Shown here: one piece after another, positions 46,126-55,003 of the stretch
Layout: each line of letters starts with the position of its first letter
Numbering within the stretch: position 1 is the stretch's first letter
From: Lactobacillus sp. ESL0700
Lineage (GTDB): Bacteria > Bacillota > Bacilli > Lactobacillales > Lactobacillaceae
DNA: 64,000 bases
Assembly (NCBI RefSeq): GCF_029392095.1
Contig: NZ_CP113930.1
Location: 496,001-560,000, forward strand
Direction of reading: 5' to 3'
The notes under the pieces: generated by a model
The model's database searches: none
Told to the model about the DNA's origin: nothing
What the model saw: only the letters and a program-made list of their open reading frames with translations
Position numbers and translations under genes: made by a program

Positions 46126-47127
46126 ATGAAAGTTTTACTATATAATATGACACCTGAGCAAATGGTTTATGTTGATAAATGGCGCAAAAATCACCCTGAA
46201 GATGACTTGGAAACAAGCGAGGAGATTTTAGATGCGTCAACAGTTGATATGGCCAAGGGTTTTGACTGTGTCAGCATGATGCAAGTTGTTGACATTGACC
46301 AAGAAGAAGTCTACAAAAAATTGGCTTCTTTTGGCATTAAACAATTGGCTTTGCGGTCAGTTGGCTACAATATTATTAACTGGGACTATGTCCATAAATA
46401 TGACTTGTTTGTCACTAACACACCTGCTTACTCACCAAGAGCCGTTGCTGAAAACACGCTGACTTCTGCCATGTATTTGCTTCGTAAATGGGGACAAATC
46501 CTTCAAAATGAAAAGCGCGACCTGAACTTTGTTCGTGAAGAAAATCTGATGAGCGACGAAATCTACAATAAGACAGTCGGAATTATCGGTTTAGGTCGAA
46601 TTGGTACGGCAACTGCTGAAATTTTCAGTGCTTTGGGTGCTAGAGTTATCGGTAATGATTTGATTGAAAATCCAGCTAACGAGGCTTTCTTGGAATACAC
46701 CGACTTTGACACGGTCATTAAGGAATCAGATATTCTGACTTTGCATACACCACTTGACCCGTCAATTGTGGACATGATTAGTGCCGAGCAATTTAAGCAA
46801 ATGAAGGATACGGCAATTATTATTAATGATGCCCGTGGCCCACTCATTAACACAGAAGACTTGGTAGATGCTTTAAAGAATCATGAAATTGCCGGTGCTG
46901 CCTTGGACGTTTTGACAGAAGAAAATGACTTCTTCATGAAGAAATTTGACGATATATCGGAATTACCAAAGACTTATCAAGAATTAGCCAAGATGCCAAA
47001 CGTTGTCATTACACCTCACTCAGCTTACTATACTAAGACATCAGTTAAGAACATGATTGAGCATAGTATGACAGATATTAAGCGGGTTCTGAATGGTCAA
47101 AAACCAGTTTATCTTGTTGAATTGTAA
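46126..47127 (+). CDS. D-2-hydroxyacid (D-lactate type) dehydrogenase
   Basis: A 333-residue NAD-dependent enzyme of the D-LDH/D-2-hydroxyisocaproate dehydrogenase family, reducing a 2-oxoacid such as pyruvate. The nucleotide fold is GIIGLGRIGTATAE. The catalytic triad is the Arg in INDARGPLI, the Glu in LTEEND and the His in ITPHSAYYT. The ATG at 46126 after AAAGGAGG is chosen; an upstream ATG would include that ribosome site. Lactobacilli carry several paralogs, so whether this is the main D-LDH cannot be told. Confidence 0.9.
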   Translation: MKVLLYNMTPEQMVYVDKWRKNHPEDDLETSEEILDASTVDMAKGFDCVSMMQVVDIDQEEVYKKLASFGIKQLALRSVGYNIINWDYVHKYDLFVTNTPAYSPRAVAENTLTSAMYLLRKWGQILQNEKRDLNFVREENLMSDEIYNKTVGIIGLGRIGTATAEIFSALGARVIGNDLIENPANEAFLEYTDFDTVIKESDILTLHTPLDPSIVDMISAEQFKQMKDTAIIINDARGPLINTEDLVDALKNHEIAGAALDVLTEENDFFMKKFDDISELPKTYQELAKMPNVVITPHSAYYTKTSVKNMIEHSMTDIKRVLNGQKPVYLVEL

Positions 47128-47147
47128 TTGAAAATTTTAAACTAAAT

Positions 47148-47184
47148 AGGCGATTAACTTTTTTAAGTTAATCGCTTATTTTTT
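47148..47184 (+). terminator. Terminator after the dehydrogenase gene
   Basis: Stem AGGCGATTAACTT / AAGTTAATCGCTT with a five-base loop (TTTTT region) and a T-rich tail. Confidence 0.88.
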
Positions 47185-47234
47185 GAGGTAAAATTATCAA
47201 AATTTTGTTTGTTCGCTTATAATTAGAGTATTGG

Positions 47235-47240
47235 TATAAT
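47235..47240 (+). promoter_or_regulatory. Extended -10 promoter of the GH25-helicase-EIIC operon
   Basis: TTGGTATAAT gives an extended -10 (TATAAT at 47235-47240) 31 bases before the GH25-like ATG; the -35 is weak (TTCGCT). Confidence 0.55.
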
Positions 47241-47271
47241 TGATGTCGTTGTGGTAATAATGGAGAATTAA

Positions 47272-47982
47272 ATGAAGCGATTTCATCACAAGTATACACT
47301 ACCGGCGATTTTGCTGATGCTGGCAATTGCGATTACGCTTTTGTTTAATGGGTTATTTAACTTGAAAAGGCAGACGACATTGCCGCCGGATGCGAATTCA
47401 ACTGCAATTGGTGTGGAACTTAATCAGAGTTATGGTTACGTTGCAATGCATGAATTGCAGGCAAATGGAATCTCATTTGTCTATTTACGCAGCACGCAGG
47501 GGCGGTCATTTTTTGATGATGACTACTTGGCTTATCGCGACCAAATTTTGGGAACTAAGTTAGCTTTTGGCACAAGTGTGGCGTATAGTGATGAGTCGAC
47601 ACCCCAGCAGCATTATACTTATTTTATGAAAAAAGTCGGCTTAAACACAGGCAGTTTGCCAATTATGGTTGTGCCAGCAGTAAGTGAGCGGCGATTGGTC
47701 TATATTAAACAGATGGCGCAATTCACGCAATTATTGCTTAACATTGGTAAGCGGGTGATGGTTGACTTGCCGATTAAATACAAAAAGTATTTTCCAGCTG
47801 GCGTCTCGTTTATTATAACTAGCAAACGCGAGCCGAATAAACTTCAATATACTTTTTGGCGGTACACGACTAATGGTCGCGTTAAAAATGTCCGCGAGTT
47901 GGAAGACGGTGGTGTTACCATGTTTGCTTATAACGGAACGGTAACACAATATAAACAGAAATATGGGCAGTTAATACAATAA
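47272..47982 (+). CDS. GH25 (lysozyme)-like membrane-anchored protein
   Basis: A 236-residue protein with one N-terminal membrane segment (about 8-28, a signal anchor) and an extracellular domain resembling GH25 muramidases: AIGVELNQSYG at the position of the usual GIDVSxxQG, then LQANGISFVYLRSTQG. The catalytic acidic residues look changed. The first Asp is Glu, and the LDVE-type motif appears as IMVVPAVSE. A cell-wall hydrolase or a catalytically dead binding relative is possible. The gene overlaps the helicase gene by one base (TAATG). Confidence 0.7.
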   Translation: MKRFHHKYTLPAILLMLAIAITLLFNGLFNLKRQTTLPPDANSTAIGVELNQSYGYVAMHELQANGISFVYLRSTQGRSFFDDDYLAYRDQILGTKLAFGTSVAYSDESTPQQHYTYFMKKVGLNTGSLPIMVVPAVSERRLVYIKQMAQFTQLLLNIGKRVMVDLPIKYKKYFPAGVSFIITSKREPNKLQYTFWRYTTNGRVKNVRELEDGGVTMFAYNGTVTQYKQKYGQLIQ

Positions 47983-49217
47983 TGAAGCAAGAATTTGAAA
48001 CAGTTTTAAATAAATTAGGTTTGAAACAGCCAACGTTAATTCAAAAAGAGACACGTGACGCGATTTTAAACGGCGCTAGTGTAGTGGCACTAGCTAAAAC
48101 AGGAACGGGTAAAACGCTGGCTTATGCACTGCCAGCATTAGAGCGCGTTAAGCAAGGGATGCCCAACAGTTTAGTAATTATTGCACCAACGACCGAATTG
48201 GCCGTGCAGATTCGCCATGCGATTAATCCTTTTGTCCATGCTTTAGGCTTAAAAGGGGTTAGCTTAGTTGGTGCTGGCAACCGGCAGCGCCAGGAAGACA
48301 ATCTGAAGAAGAAACATCCAGAAGTGGTTGTCGCAACTCCAGGTCGCTTTTTTGACTTCTTTTCCAGTAATCGCATTAAGGTAGAACAGATTAAGACGCT
48401 GGTAATTGATGAAGCCGATGATATTTTAGAGTTCAGTAAGATGGAGCTGCTTAGTTCTTTAGGACAAAATATGACGGCTGATGCGCAAATTTTACTATTT
48501 GGCGCAACGGAATCGGAAATTACGCAAAAAGCCGAAGAAATTTTTGATCGGACCTTTTTATTAATTGATGTGCGCAGTCAACAGGAGACAACTGTTAAGA
48601 ATTATTTCTTGCAAATTGATAATGCGCATAAGATTGATTTTGTGCAGCGACTGACAAGGCTAGATCATTTCAAGGGAATTTTATTCTTTGATTCTAACCA
48701 AACGATGATGCGTTTTGCCGGAATTTTTGCTCATACCAAAACTAAATTTACGTTATTGGCAAATGAGTTTGGCAAGGAAAAGCGTGAACAAGCGCTCCAT
48801 GATTTAAAAATTGGTAAAACCAAATTGCTGCTGGCAACTGATTTGGCCGCTCGCGGATTGGATATTCCTGGCGTAACTTATGTCATTAACTTCGATATTC
48901 CGAGTGAAATCAATACATATTTACACCGCGCTGGTCGGACGGGCCGTATGGGAGCCAACGGCTATGTGGTAACTCTTGGCGATGATCATGATTTTCGTGA
49001 TTTGAAGAAACTCTTGGGTGATGGCACCACTTTAGAACGAGTTTACTTTGCCGGTTTTAAGTTGGTAACGCAATTGCCGCGCAAGAAAAAGGCTAAAAAG
49101 GCGGTTACTGCAGAAACTGCTGCGCCAGCACCGGTTAAAAAGAAGAAGCATAAAAAACATCAGAATAAAAATAAGGGTTATCACCCACATTATTTAAAGC
49201 AGAAGGGGGAACAATGA
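47982..49217 (+). CDS. DEAD-box ATP-dependent RNA helicase
   Basis: A 411-residue SF2 helicase. Motifs: Q motif (PTLIQKETRD), I AKTGTGKT, Ia APTTELAVQ, Ib ATPGR, II VIDEADD (DEAD), III in the form GATES, V TDLAARGLDIPGV, VI HRAGRTGRMG. A Lys-rich C-terminal tail of about 35 residues probably binds RNA. The family remodels RNA in ribosome assembly or mRNA decay. It is translationally coupled to the GH25-like gene and overlaps the EIIC gene by 4 bases. Confidence 0.92.
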   Translation: MKQEFETVLNKLGLKQPTLIQKETRDAILNGASVVALAKTGTGKTLAYALPALERVKQGMPNSLVIIAPTTELAVQIRHAINPFVHALGLKGVSLVGAGNRQRQEDNLKKKHPEVVVATPGRFFDFFSSNRIKVEQIKTLVIDEADDILEFSKMELLSSLGQNMTADAQILLFGATESEITQKAEEIFDRTFLLIDVRSQQETTVKNYFLQIDNAHKIDFVQRLTRLDHFKGILFFDSNQTMMRFAGIFAHTKTKFTLLANEFGKEKREQALHDLKIGKTKLLLATDLAARGLDIPGVTYVINFDIPSEINTYLHRAGRTGRMGANGYVVTLGDDHDFRDLKKLLGDGTTLERVYFAGFKLVTQLPRKKKAKKAVTAETAAPAPVKKKKHKKHQNKNKGYHPHYLKQKGEQ

Positions 49218-50542
49218 GTCGATTAGTAGCTTGGCTGGAAGACTATGTGCTGCCAGTAGCCAATAAAATTGGGCAAGTGGGTTGGCTTGTGGCGTTGCGG
49301 GATGCATTTATCTCCGTCATGCCAATTACCATTGCCGGTTCGGCCGCCGTATTGATAAAAAGCTTGATTGCAGTAGCGAAAACCAATCTGGGTTGGACGA
49401 CTTTTGCATGGACAATGCAGCCGCTGGCGTTAGTTTGTAATGTGGTATGGCGCGGGACATTTGCTTTATTTGCACTCTTTTTGGCATTGTCACTTGGTTA
49501 TCACTTTGCCAAAATCTTAGAGGTTGATCCACTTGCTGGTGCCATAGTTTCACTGTCGTCTTTAGCAATGAGCATTGCTAATTTGACAAAAGTCCAAGTT
49601 GCGGGCCATGAAATCGTGATGCAACATGCATTTGACATTGAGCAATTTTCAACCACCGGTATTTTTACGGCAATTTTGTTTGGGACGATCGGTGTTTTAA
49701 TTTATGCGTTTTGTGTTAAAGCACGAATTATGATTCATTTGTCGGCTAATCTGCCTTATGCGGAACAACGGGCGTTTGACTCACTTGTACCGGCAACGAT
49801 TGCAATTTTTGTAGTTGGTGCAATTAATTTCATTTTTCAAGCAGTAACTGGTACTTTCTTTGGCAATTGGTTATTACACACAATTCAGTGGCCACTAGTT
49901 AAAATGGGCCAGGGCTTCGGCATGGTGATGCTCGTAACTTTACTTGTTCAAATCTTTTGGTTCTTTGGGATTAATGGCTTAAGTGTGATGGCGCCAATGC
50001 TAGATTCAATTTGGTTGACGGCGCAGAATGTTAATATTACGGCTGTGCGTAATGGTAAACCCGCACCATTATTATGGGTTCGCGGTTCGTTTGACGTGTT
50101 TGCCTGGTTTGGTGGCGCTGGTGGAACATTAATGCTGATAGTTGCAATTTTGCTTTTTTCTAAACGCAGCGACTACCGAACAATTGCCAAAGTGGCATTA
50201 GCACCGGCAATTTTTAACATTAATGAGCCAGTTGTGTTGGGACTGCCGGTGGTTCTTAATCCGGTGTACTTCATCCCGTTTATCGTGGCGCCACTAGTTA
50301 ATGTTGCCTTTTCTTATGGGGTAAGCATGATCGGTCTAGTTAATCCTGTCCAAGCAGCCGTGCCGGGAATTTTACCGCCGATTATTGGGCCGTTTTTAGC
50401 CTGCAACTATGATTGGCGCGCCGTGGTCTTGTGCATTGTTAACATGTTGATTGCCTTGGCAATCTGGACTCCGTTCGTGTTTGCGGCAGATAAATTGGCC
50501 GATGCCAACAGTCCGCGACCATATTATACAAGGCAATATTAA
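49214..50542 (+). CDS. PTS lactose/cellobiose-family EIIC (orphan)
   Basis: A 442-residue Lac-family EIIC with VALRDAFISVMPITIAGSAA at the N-terminus and the signature APAIFNINEPVVLGLPVVLN. It has about ten membrane segments. There is no EIIA, EIIB or glycosidase next to it, so it must borrow partners from elsewhere, perhaps the cellobiose-type PTS at 29.3 kb. ATGA overlap with the helicase stop. No obvious terminator before the tRNA. Confidence 0.88.
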   Translation: MSRLVAWLEDYVLPVANKIGQVGWLVALRDAFISVMPITIAGSAAVLIKSLIAVAKTNLGWTTFAWTMQPLALVCNVVWRGTFALFALFLALSLGYHFAKILEVDPLAGAIVSLSSLAMSIANLTKVQVAGHEIVMQHAFDIEQFSTTGIFTAILFGTIGVLIYAFCVKARIMIHLSANLPYAEQRAFDSLVPATIAIFVVGAINFIFQAVTGTFFGNWLLHTIQWPLVKMGQGFGMVMLVTLLVQIFWFFGINGLSVMAPMLDSIWLTAQNVNITAVRNGKPAPLLWVRGSFDVFAWFGGAGGTLMLIVAILLFSKRSDYRTIAKVALAPAIFNINEPVVLGLPVVLNPVYFIPFIVAPLVNVAFSYGVSMIGLVNPVQAAVPGILPPIIGPFLACNYDWRAVVLCIVNMLIALAIWTPFVFAADKLADANSPRPYYTRQY

Positions 50543-50595
50543 TTACTAAAAAAATTGGCTTTTATCACGTAAATTTGGTAAAGTTAATTTTGTAC

Positions 50596-50668
50596 GGCCC
50601 CGTAGTTCATCTGGATAGAACAATGGTCTCCTAAACCGTAGAGGTGAGTTCGAATCTCACCGGGGTCA
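50596..50668 (+). tRNA. tRNA-Arg (anticodon CCT)
   Basis: Cloverleaf with acceptor stem GGCCCCG/CGGGGTC, D arm closed by GTTC/GAAC, anticodon stem ATGGT/ACCGT with loop CTCCTAA (anticodon CCT at 50630-50632, reading AGG), and T arm GTGAG-TTCGAAT-CTCAC. Discriminator A at 50668, CCA not encoded. A phage integrase gene follows, so its 3' end is the likely attachment site. Confidence 0.93.
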
Positions 50669-50735
50669 TAATTATGCTTCAAAAAGTCTTGATACATAAG
50701 CATTTCATGAATATCGTGGACTGAATTTGGACTAA

Positions 50736-50772
50736 AAGACCTAGCTAAATCAACAGCTAGGTCTTGTTTTTT
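50736..50772 (-). terminator. Bidirectional terminator at prophage left end
   Basis: Perfect 11-bp stem AAGACCTAGCT / AGCTAGGTCTT between the tRNA and the convergent integrase gene, with T residues on both sides. Confidence 0.85.
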
Positions 50773-51854
50773 TATAATGAGTCCAGCACCTCTTCGATAT
50801 GATCGTCAGATTTTGCTTTTAATTCATCTATCATGTGAGCGTAAAAAGTTGCTGTAATTGACATGTTTGAATGCCCCAAGCGCTTACTAATTGCATAAAG
50901 GTCAACGCCTTCATAAAGTAAAATCGAAGTATGTGTATGTCGTAAGCTATGAAAGTGGAAACCTGGTTTATTAATATTACATTCAATAAGCAGTTCTTTG
51001 AGCTTTTTGTTGCAAGCAGTAGTTGAGGGCAGTTCCTCAAGACTTTTTGCAAATACATATTTTTCATTACGCTTTTGTAGTGGCTTTAAAATGTTAAGTA
51101 GCTTATTAGTTACCCTGATTGTTCGAACTGATGATGCTGTTTTAGGTTCTTTGATTCTACCAGTTACATATGAAAAAGATTTAGTAATGCTAATTGTTTT
51201 TGCCTTAAAGTTAATGTCTTTCCATGTAAGAGCCATAATTTCGCCAATTCGCATTCCTGTATAAATTGCCGTTAGAATCATATAGCGACTACTATAACGT
51301 GGATTTAATTTTTCTTTAGTTTTAGCAATTAAAGCTTGGGTCTCTTTAACAGATAAATACAAAACTTCTTTGGTTCGATTAATATCATAAACAAGATTAA
51401 CTCGTGCAGTAAAATCATTATTGATTATGTGATCAACAATAGCGTCTTTTATACAACCGCGAATAATACCATTCGTTTTACGAACTGAAGCTTTTGAATG
51501 ATTTTTGCCATACTGATTAATAAAATCTTGATATTGTATTCTAGTAATTTTATTCATTTTTTGTTGTTTGAAATAACGCTTGATTTCAATTTCAATATAT
51601 CGATAACGACTAACCGTATTAGCAGCCTTACCGGGAATACGGAAAGCTTCTGACCATTTCTTGTAATAATCGGCAAAAGTGGGATTTTCAATTACTATAT
51701 CAGACTCAGCTTTTTGTACCTCTATCTTAGATGCCCATACTTGAGCTTGCCGTTTTGTTTTAAAACCACTTTTAGATTTTTGATGGAATTGACCGCCTTG
51801 CTTAAAGGATACTCTGGCGCGCCATACATCGCCGCGTTTATCAAAAGTTGCCAT
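50772..51854 (-). CDS. int: Phage tyrosine-type site-specific integrase
   Basis: A 360-residue tyrosine recombinase. An N-terminal arm-binding domain (FDKRGDVWRARVSFKQGG, about 3-50) is followed by a core-binding domain (about 60-150) and the catalytic domain with TGMRIGE (Arg), HSLRHTH (His-x-x-Arg) and LGHSNMSITATFYAHM (His and the nucleophile Tyr). All catalytic residues are present. The ATG at 51854 is preferred to a GTG at 51866 that lies within its ribosome site. It integrates the phage at the neighbouring tRNA-Arg. Confidence 0.93.
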   Translation of the reverse strand: MATFDKRGDVWRARVSFKQGGQFHQKSKSGFKTKRQAQVWASKIEVQKAESDIVIENPTFADYYKKWSEAFRIPGKAANTVSRYRYIEIEIKRYFKQQKMNKITRIQYQDFINQYGKNHSKASVRKTNGIIRGCIKDAIVDHIINNDFTARVNLVYDINRTKEVLYLSVKETQALIAKTKEKLNPRYSSRYMILTAIYTGMRIGEIMALTWKDINFKAKTISITKSFSYVTGRIKEPKTASSVRTIRVTNKLLNILKPLQKRNEKYVFAKSLEELPSTTACNKKLKELLIECNINKPGFHFHSLRHTHTSILLYEGVDLYAISKRLGHSNMSITATFYAHMIDELKAKSDDHIEEVLDSL

Positions 51855-51917
51855 TAGAAACCACACCTCCGATGTGATAAAATAAAATTTGAGCGCACAA
51901 ATAGCGCAGATTATGTG

Positions 51918-51966
51918 AATCGATTAATAGTTATGTTTTCCAGACGGACTATTAATCGATTTTTTT
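51918..51966 (+). terminator. 14-bp perfect inverted repeat with T run
   Basis: Arms AATCGATTAATAGT (51918-51931) and ACTATTAATCGATT (51948-51961), then T residues on the plus strand. It separates the integrase gene from the next minus-strand gene. The T run is on the plus strand, although minus-strand genes flank it, so it may alternatively be a protein-binding site. Confidence 0.6.
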
Positions 51967-51976
51967 GTTTTAATGA

Positions 51977-52276
51977 TTATTTATTTTTCAATAATTCAAT
52001 TATTTTTTCATTTTGTTTTCTCAATTGATCGTTTTGCTTAATTAAAAGCCAATTTTGTTCAACCATACCTGTTAATAGAATATATATGTCTCGTGGTACA
52101 TCAGACTTTGAACTAAGTAGTGGATAGCCATACATTGTTTTTAATTGATGTTTAATACGTTTTAACTGAGGAAAACAATCCTTATCAATGTCGCTAAGGC
52201 TAAGATTGTTTAACCAAGTTTCCATATCTTGAGCTTTTTGCTCATCTTTTTCTTCTTTCGATTTAAATATTCCCAT
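51977..52276 (-). CDS. Hypothetical prophage protein
   Basis: A 99-residue hydrophilic protein with an N-terminal Lys/Glu-rich stretch and a C-terminal helix (LIKQNDQLRKQNEKIIELLK) that could form a coiled coil. I do not recognise a family. The second of two adjacent ATGs fits GGAG better. It is 19 bases downstream of the DUF4041 gene and probably co-expressed with it as lysogenic accessory genes. Confidence 0.65.
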   Translation of the reverse strand: MGIFKSKEEKDEQKAQDMETWLNNLSLSDIDKDCFPQLKRIKHQLKTMYGYPLLSSKSDVPRDIYILLTGMVEQNWLLIKQNDQLRKQNEKIIELLKNK

Positions 52277-52295
52277 CATATTCTCCTACTAAAAA

Positions 52296-53915
52296 TTACT
52301 TGTTTTGAGTATTTGTATTTTTTTCATGTTGTTCGATATATAACGTGTCACGATACTCATAGGCATCAGGATATTCGTTAAAGTTAAAAGTTAGCTCTTT
52401 ATGCTCGTTAAGAACCTTTTTGAGTTCATCCATAGGTATCTTGAAGTATTCTTTACGCTTGTTTACCCGATTAACTCGTTCATTGTCAAAGCGTCTGTGC
52501 AATTCTGCTTCCAGCTTAAAGGCATCATCGCTAAACACTAAGGCATTAACATCGAATTTAAAGGGAACAGAAGCACTACCTAACTCATTAATCCTATCCA
52601 TTGGTTCTAGTCGTCTAGTAACACCAATTTTGTAAACATCTTTACCAAATGATCCAATATTGGAAATAATATAAACATAACCAGCTGTAAGATTAGCAGC
52701 TCTATCTTCTAACTTTTCCTTTTGCTTGCGAATATTATCAAGTTTATCTTGCAACTCCTGTAATTCATGTTTTAGAGCCAATACTTCAGCTGTATCAGAA
52801 GTGCTTTCTAGTTTCTTAGATATACGATCTTTTGCTTGAGAAAAATGTGTTTCATCTTTTTCATATTTGGCACGTTCAGATGCAATTTCACGTTGCAATT
52901 TCTTTTCTTCACGTTCACGTTCGCGTTGTTCACGCAATTCCTCTTTTTCTGCTTCTTTTTTAAGAGCATATTCAAGAGCAATGTGAGCTTCATCCAGTTT
53001 ACTGTTTAGATAATCTTCGTTTAGGTAAACACCATTGGGTTCGTTTAATTTGTTTAATTGTGTAAAAGAAGAATTAATTTTTTTCTCAACAGTTGCAATA
53101 TTAGACTTGGTAACTTTATTGATGGCTGCTTCACATTCACCGTTGAAAGTTCTAAGTAATTGCTTAATATTTTTCTTTTGCAATGACTTTCCCTTAGTCT
53201 CAGAACCATCTAAGGTCATAGGTTTGAATATTCTACCCGCGATGTTGTTATGAATTAATATTTTTTGCTGATTACGGACTTTCGATAATTTATCTTTATA
53301 TTTAACTGAGTCCACAAAATCATAGTGTGGTTTATATAAACCGTAACTTTCATAAGTCACTTCATCAGATAAATCAATAATTTCACTGTTCAAATTTTTT
53401 ATTTTTTTATTTAATGAATCTATGGTTTCGTTAAGTCTAGATTGCTTGATAGTTTTTATAGTTAGTTCTTTATCTAAGCCGTCTACTTTCTTAGTCTTTT
53501 TATTGATAAGCTCATCCAACTCTACAGGTTTCATCTGAGAAACAGTTAGGTTTAGGTCAGCTTTACGCTTTAAGTCAGTATTGGCAGTTCTCAAAGATTT
53601 TATTTTAGCATCAGCTTTACTACTTTCTTTATTCATATTTTCAATTTTAATATTTGTTTCGCTGTTTTCCTTTGTCAGCTCATCAATTTTGTTTTTAGCT
53701 CGCTTTTGTTTGATACACAAAAAAATAATAATAGAAATTGCAATAATACCTACAATCCAAGTTGAAATTTCTGGTTCAATATATAGGTTATTTATTATTA
53801 GATTTATTACAACCACAATAAAACTAAAAACAAATATGATTCCCAAAACTGTACCGCAGCCATAATGATGCTTTTCTTTCTCTTCAGATTTGTTTGAAAT
53901 AGTATCGAGTTTCAT
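52296..53915 (-). CDS. Membrane-anchored coiled-coil DUF4041 / T5orf172 (GIY-YIG-like) protein
   Basis: A 539-residue protein. Two membrane helices (about 20-46 and 50-68) are followed by a long Lys/Glu-rich coiled coil (about 70-390) that includes the DUF4041 region (LDELINKKTKKVDGLDKE and later SYGLYKPHYDF). A C-terminal T5orf172/MUG113 domain of the GIY-YIG nuclease superfamily begins GYVYIISNIG (near 411), with KIGVTRRLEPMDRINELG and AELHRRF. Such proteins are typical lysogenic accessory genes of Firmicute prophages. A superinfection-exclusion or nuclease defence role is inferred, not shown. Confidence 0.78.
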   Translation of the reverse strand: MKLDTISNKSEEKEKHHYGCGTVLGIIFVFSFIVVVINLIINNLYIEPEISTWIVGIIAISIIIFLCIKQKRAKNKIDELTKENSETNIKIENMNKESSKADAKIKSLRTANTDLKRKADLNLTVSQMKPVELDELINKKTKKVDGLDKELTIKTIKQSRLNETIDSLNKKIKNLNSEIIDLSDEVTYESYGLYKPHYDFVDSVKYKDKLSKVRNQQKILIHNNIAGRIFKPMTLDGSETKGKSLQKKNIKQLLRTFNGECEAAINKVTKSNIATVEKKINSSFTQLNKLNEPNGVYLNEDYLNSKLDEAHIALEYALKKEAEKEELREQREREREEKKLQREIASERAKYEKDETHFSQAKDRISKKLESTSDTAEVLALKHELQELQDKLDNIRKQKEKLEDRAANLTAGYVYIISNIGSFGKDVYKIGVTRRLEPMDRINELGSASVPFKFDVNALVFSDDAFKLEAELHRRFDNERVNRVNKRKEYFKIPMDELKKVLNEHKELTFNFNEYPDAYEYRDTLYIEQHEKNTNTQNK

Positions 53916-53991
53916 ATTTGATCCTTTCTAAAATAAGTTACAGTAATATTTTAGCAAAGATTAATTATCAATAATACCGCTTACTTTAGAG

Positions 53992-54399
53992 TCAAAAAAA
54001 CAAATCATCATTGTTTCTAAATAATTTCACTACATCATCATACATTCTAGTTGGAATACCATAAGCTTGCATAAATTGACCTGGTTCTTGGTAACAATCA
54101 TATTGATTAGTCGCATAATCAAAAATCAAATTGAGTGAATAAAGATCAGCGTGTCGTTCTTTAGACGTAAGCGTAGTACCGCAATAACTTGAAATGCCCA
54201 AGTCACCATCCACTAAATGACCGATTTCATGACCAATAATGAAAGGTAGTTCAGCTTTATTTCTCCAATTTGTATTAATGATAATCAGCTTTTTAGATTT
54301 GTCAGCTAGAGACCTATATTCCTCAGCTTCACATATTTGAGCGACACTAAAGCCTTGATCAAGAGCAAAATTTAATAAATATTGTATTAAATCATTCAC
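53992..54399 (-). CDS. ImmA/IrrE-family metallopeptidase
   Basis: A 135-residue protease with the zinc motif HEIGH in LPFIIGHEIGHLVDGD and a downstream acidic/His-containing helix (TSKERHADLYSLN). In ICEBs1 and many phages ImmA-type enzymes cleave the CI-like repressor on DNA damage and trigger induction. The gene follows the repressor gene after four bases, in the same operon. Intact. Confidence 0.9.
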   Translation of the reverse strand: MNDLIQYLLNFALDQGFSVAQICEAEEYRSLADKSKKLIIINTNWRNKAELPFIIGHEIGHLVDGDLGISSYCGTTLTSKERHADLYSLNLIFDYATNQYDCYQEPGQFMQAYGIPTRMYDDVVKLFRNNDDLFF

Positions 54400-54403
54400 T
54401 TAT

Positions 54404-54745
54404 CTACCTCTTTCTGCCGTGTTGAATATCTGAGTCCATTAAATTTTTTATGATATTTAGATAATCTTCTGGAATAGGGCGACCACGGTATGATAATAAT
54501 TCATCGTTCTCAATGTCCACAGCATGATGATCCTTAGAAACAGGTGAGGGGTCATCAGTATTGCCTAGTAGGTAGTCTGTTGATGTGTGAAGAACTTTAG
54601 CCACCTTTTGCAGATTTTCTGTGGAAGGTGTTTTTGTTTTCCAATGATAAATAGAATTTGTACCTAACCCAGCCTTATCATTTACATATGAGAGCGACAT
54701 TTTTCGCTCAGATGCTAATTTTTTTAATCTTTCAAATGTAGTCAT
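54404..54745 (-). CDS. CI-like phage repressor (HTH_XRE)
   Basis: A 113-residue repressor. The N-terminal helix-turn-helix (FERLKKLASERKMSLSYVND, then AGLGTNSIYHWKTKTPS) is followed by a short C-terminal part without a self-cleavage domain, as expected for an ImmA-dependent repressor. The ATG at 54745 has GGAA eight bases upstream; an earlier in-frame ATG falls inside that site. It is divergent from the Cro-like gene across a region with matching operators. Confidence 0.9.
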   Translation of the reverse strand: MTTFERLKKLASERKMSLSYVNDKAGLGTNSIYHWKTKTPSTENLQKVAKVLHTSTDYLLGNTDDPSPVSKDHHAVDIENDELLSYRGRPIPEDYLNIIKNLMDSDIQHGRKR

Positions 54746-54777
54746 ATCAACCATTCCTATTATTTAAATGATTAAAT

Positions 54778-54955
54778 TTAGCACAAGTGCAAAAATATAG
54801 TTTGACTTTTTAGCACGAATGACTTATATTTAATTCATCAAGTAATTGAGCAAGAAAAAACTAGCCTATCAATTCGGTAACTTTGGCGAGTAAAGATTGA
54901 TATAGCACTGTTTCTTTGCTTATTTGTCATGGCTACATATTAGCACCTGTGCTAA
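54778..54955. promoter_or_regulatory. Lysogeny switch region with three operator sites
   Basis: TTAGCACCTGTGCTAA (54940-54955) is a perfect palindrome. TTAGCACAAGTGCAAA (54778-54793) and TTAGCACGAATGACTT (54810-54825) are related half-conserved copies near the repressor start. The arrangement, two sites by the repressor gene and one by the cro side, is typical of a CI/Cro switch. Confidence 0.85.
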
Positions 54956-55003
54956 TTTTAGTCAAGAACTTGATTAAAAAAATACTGAAAGGAAGTGAGA
55001 ATT

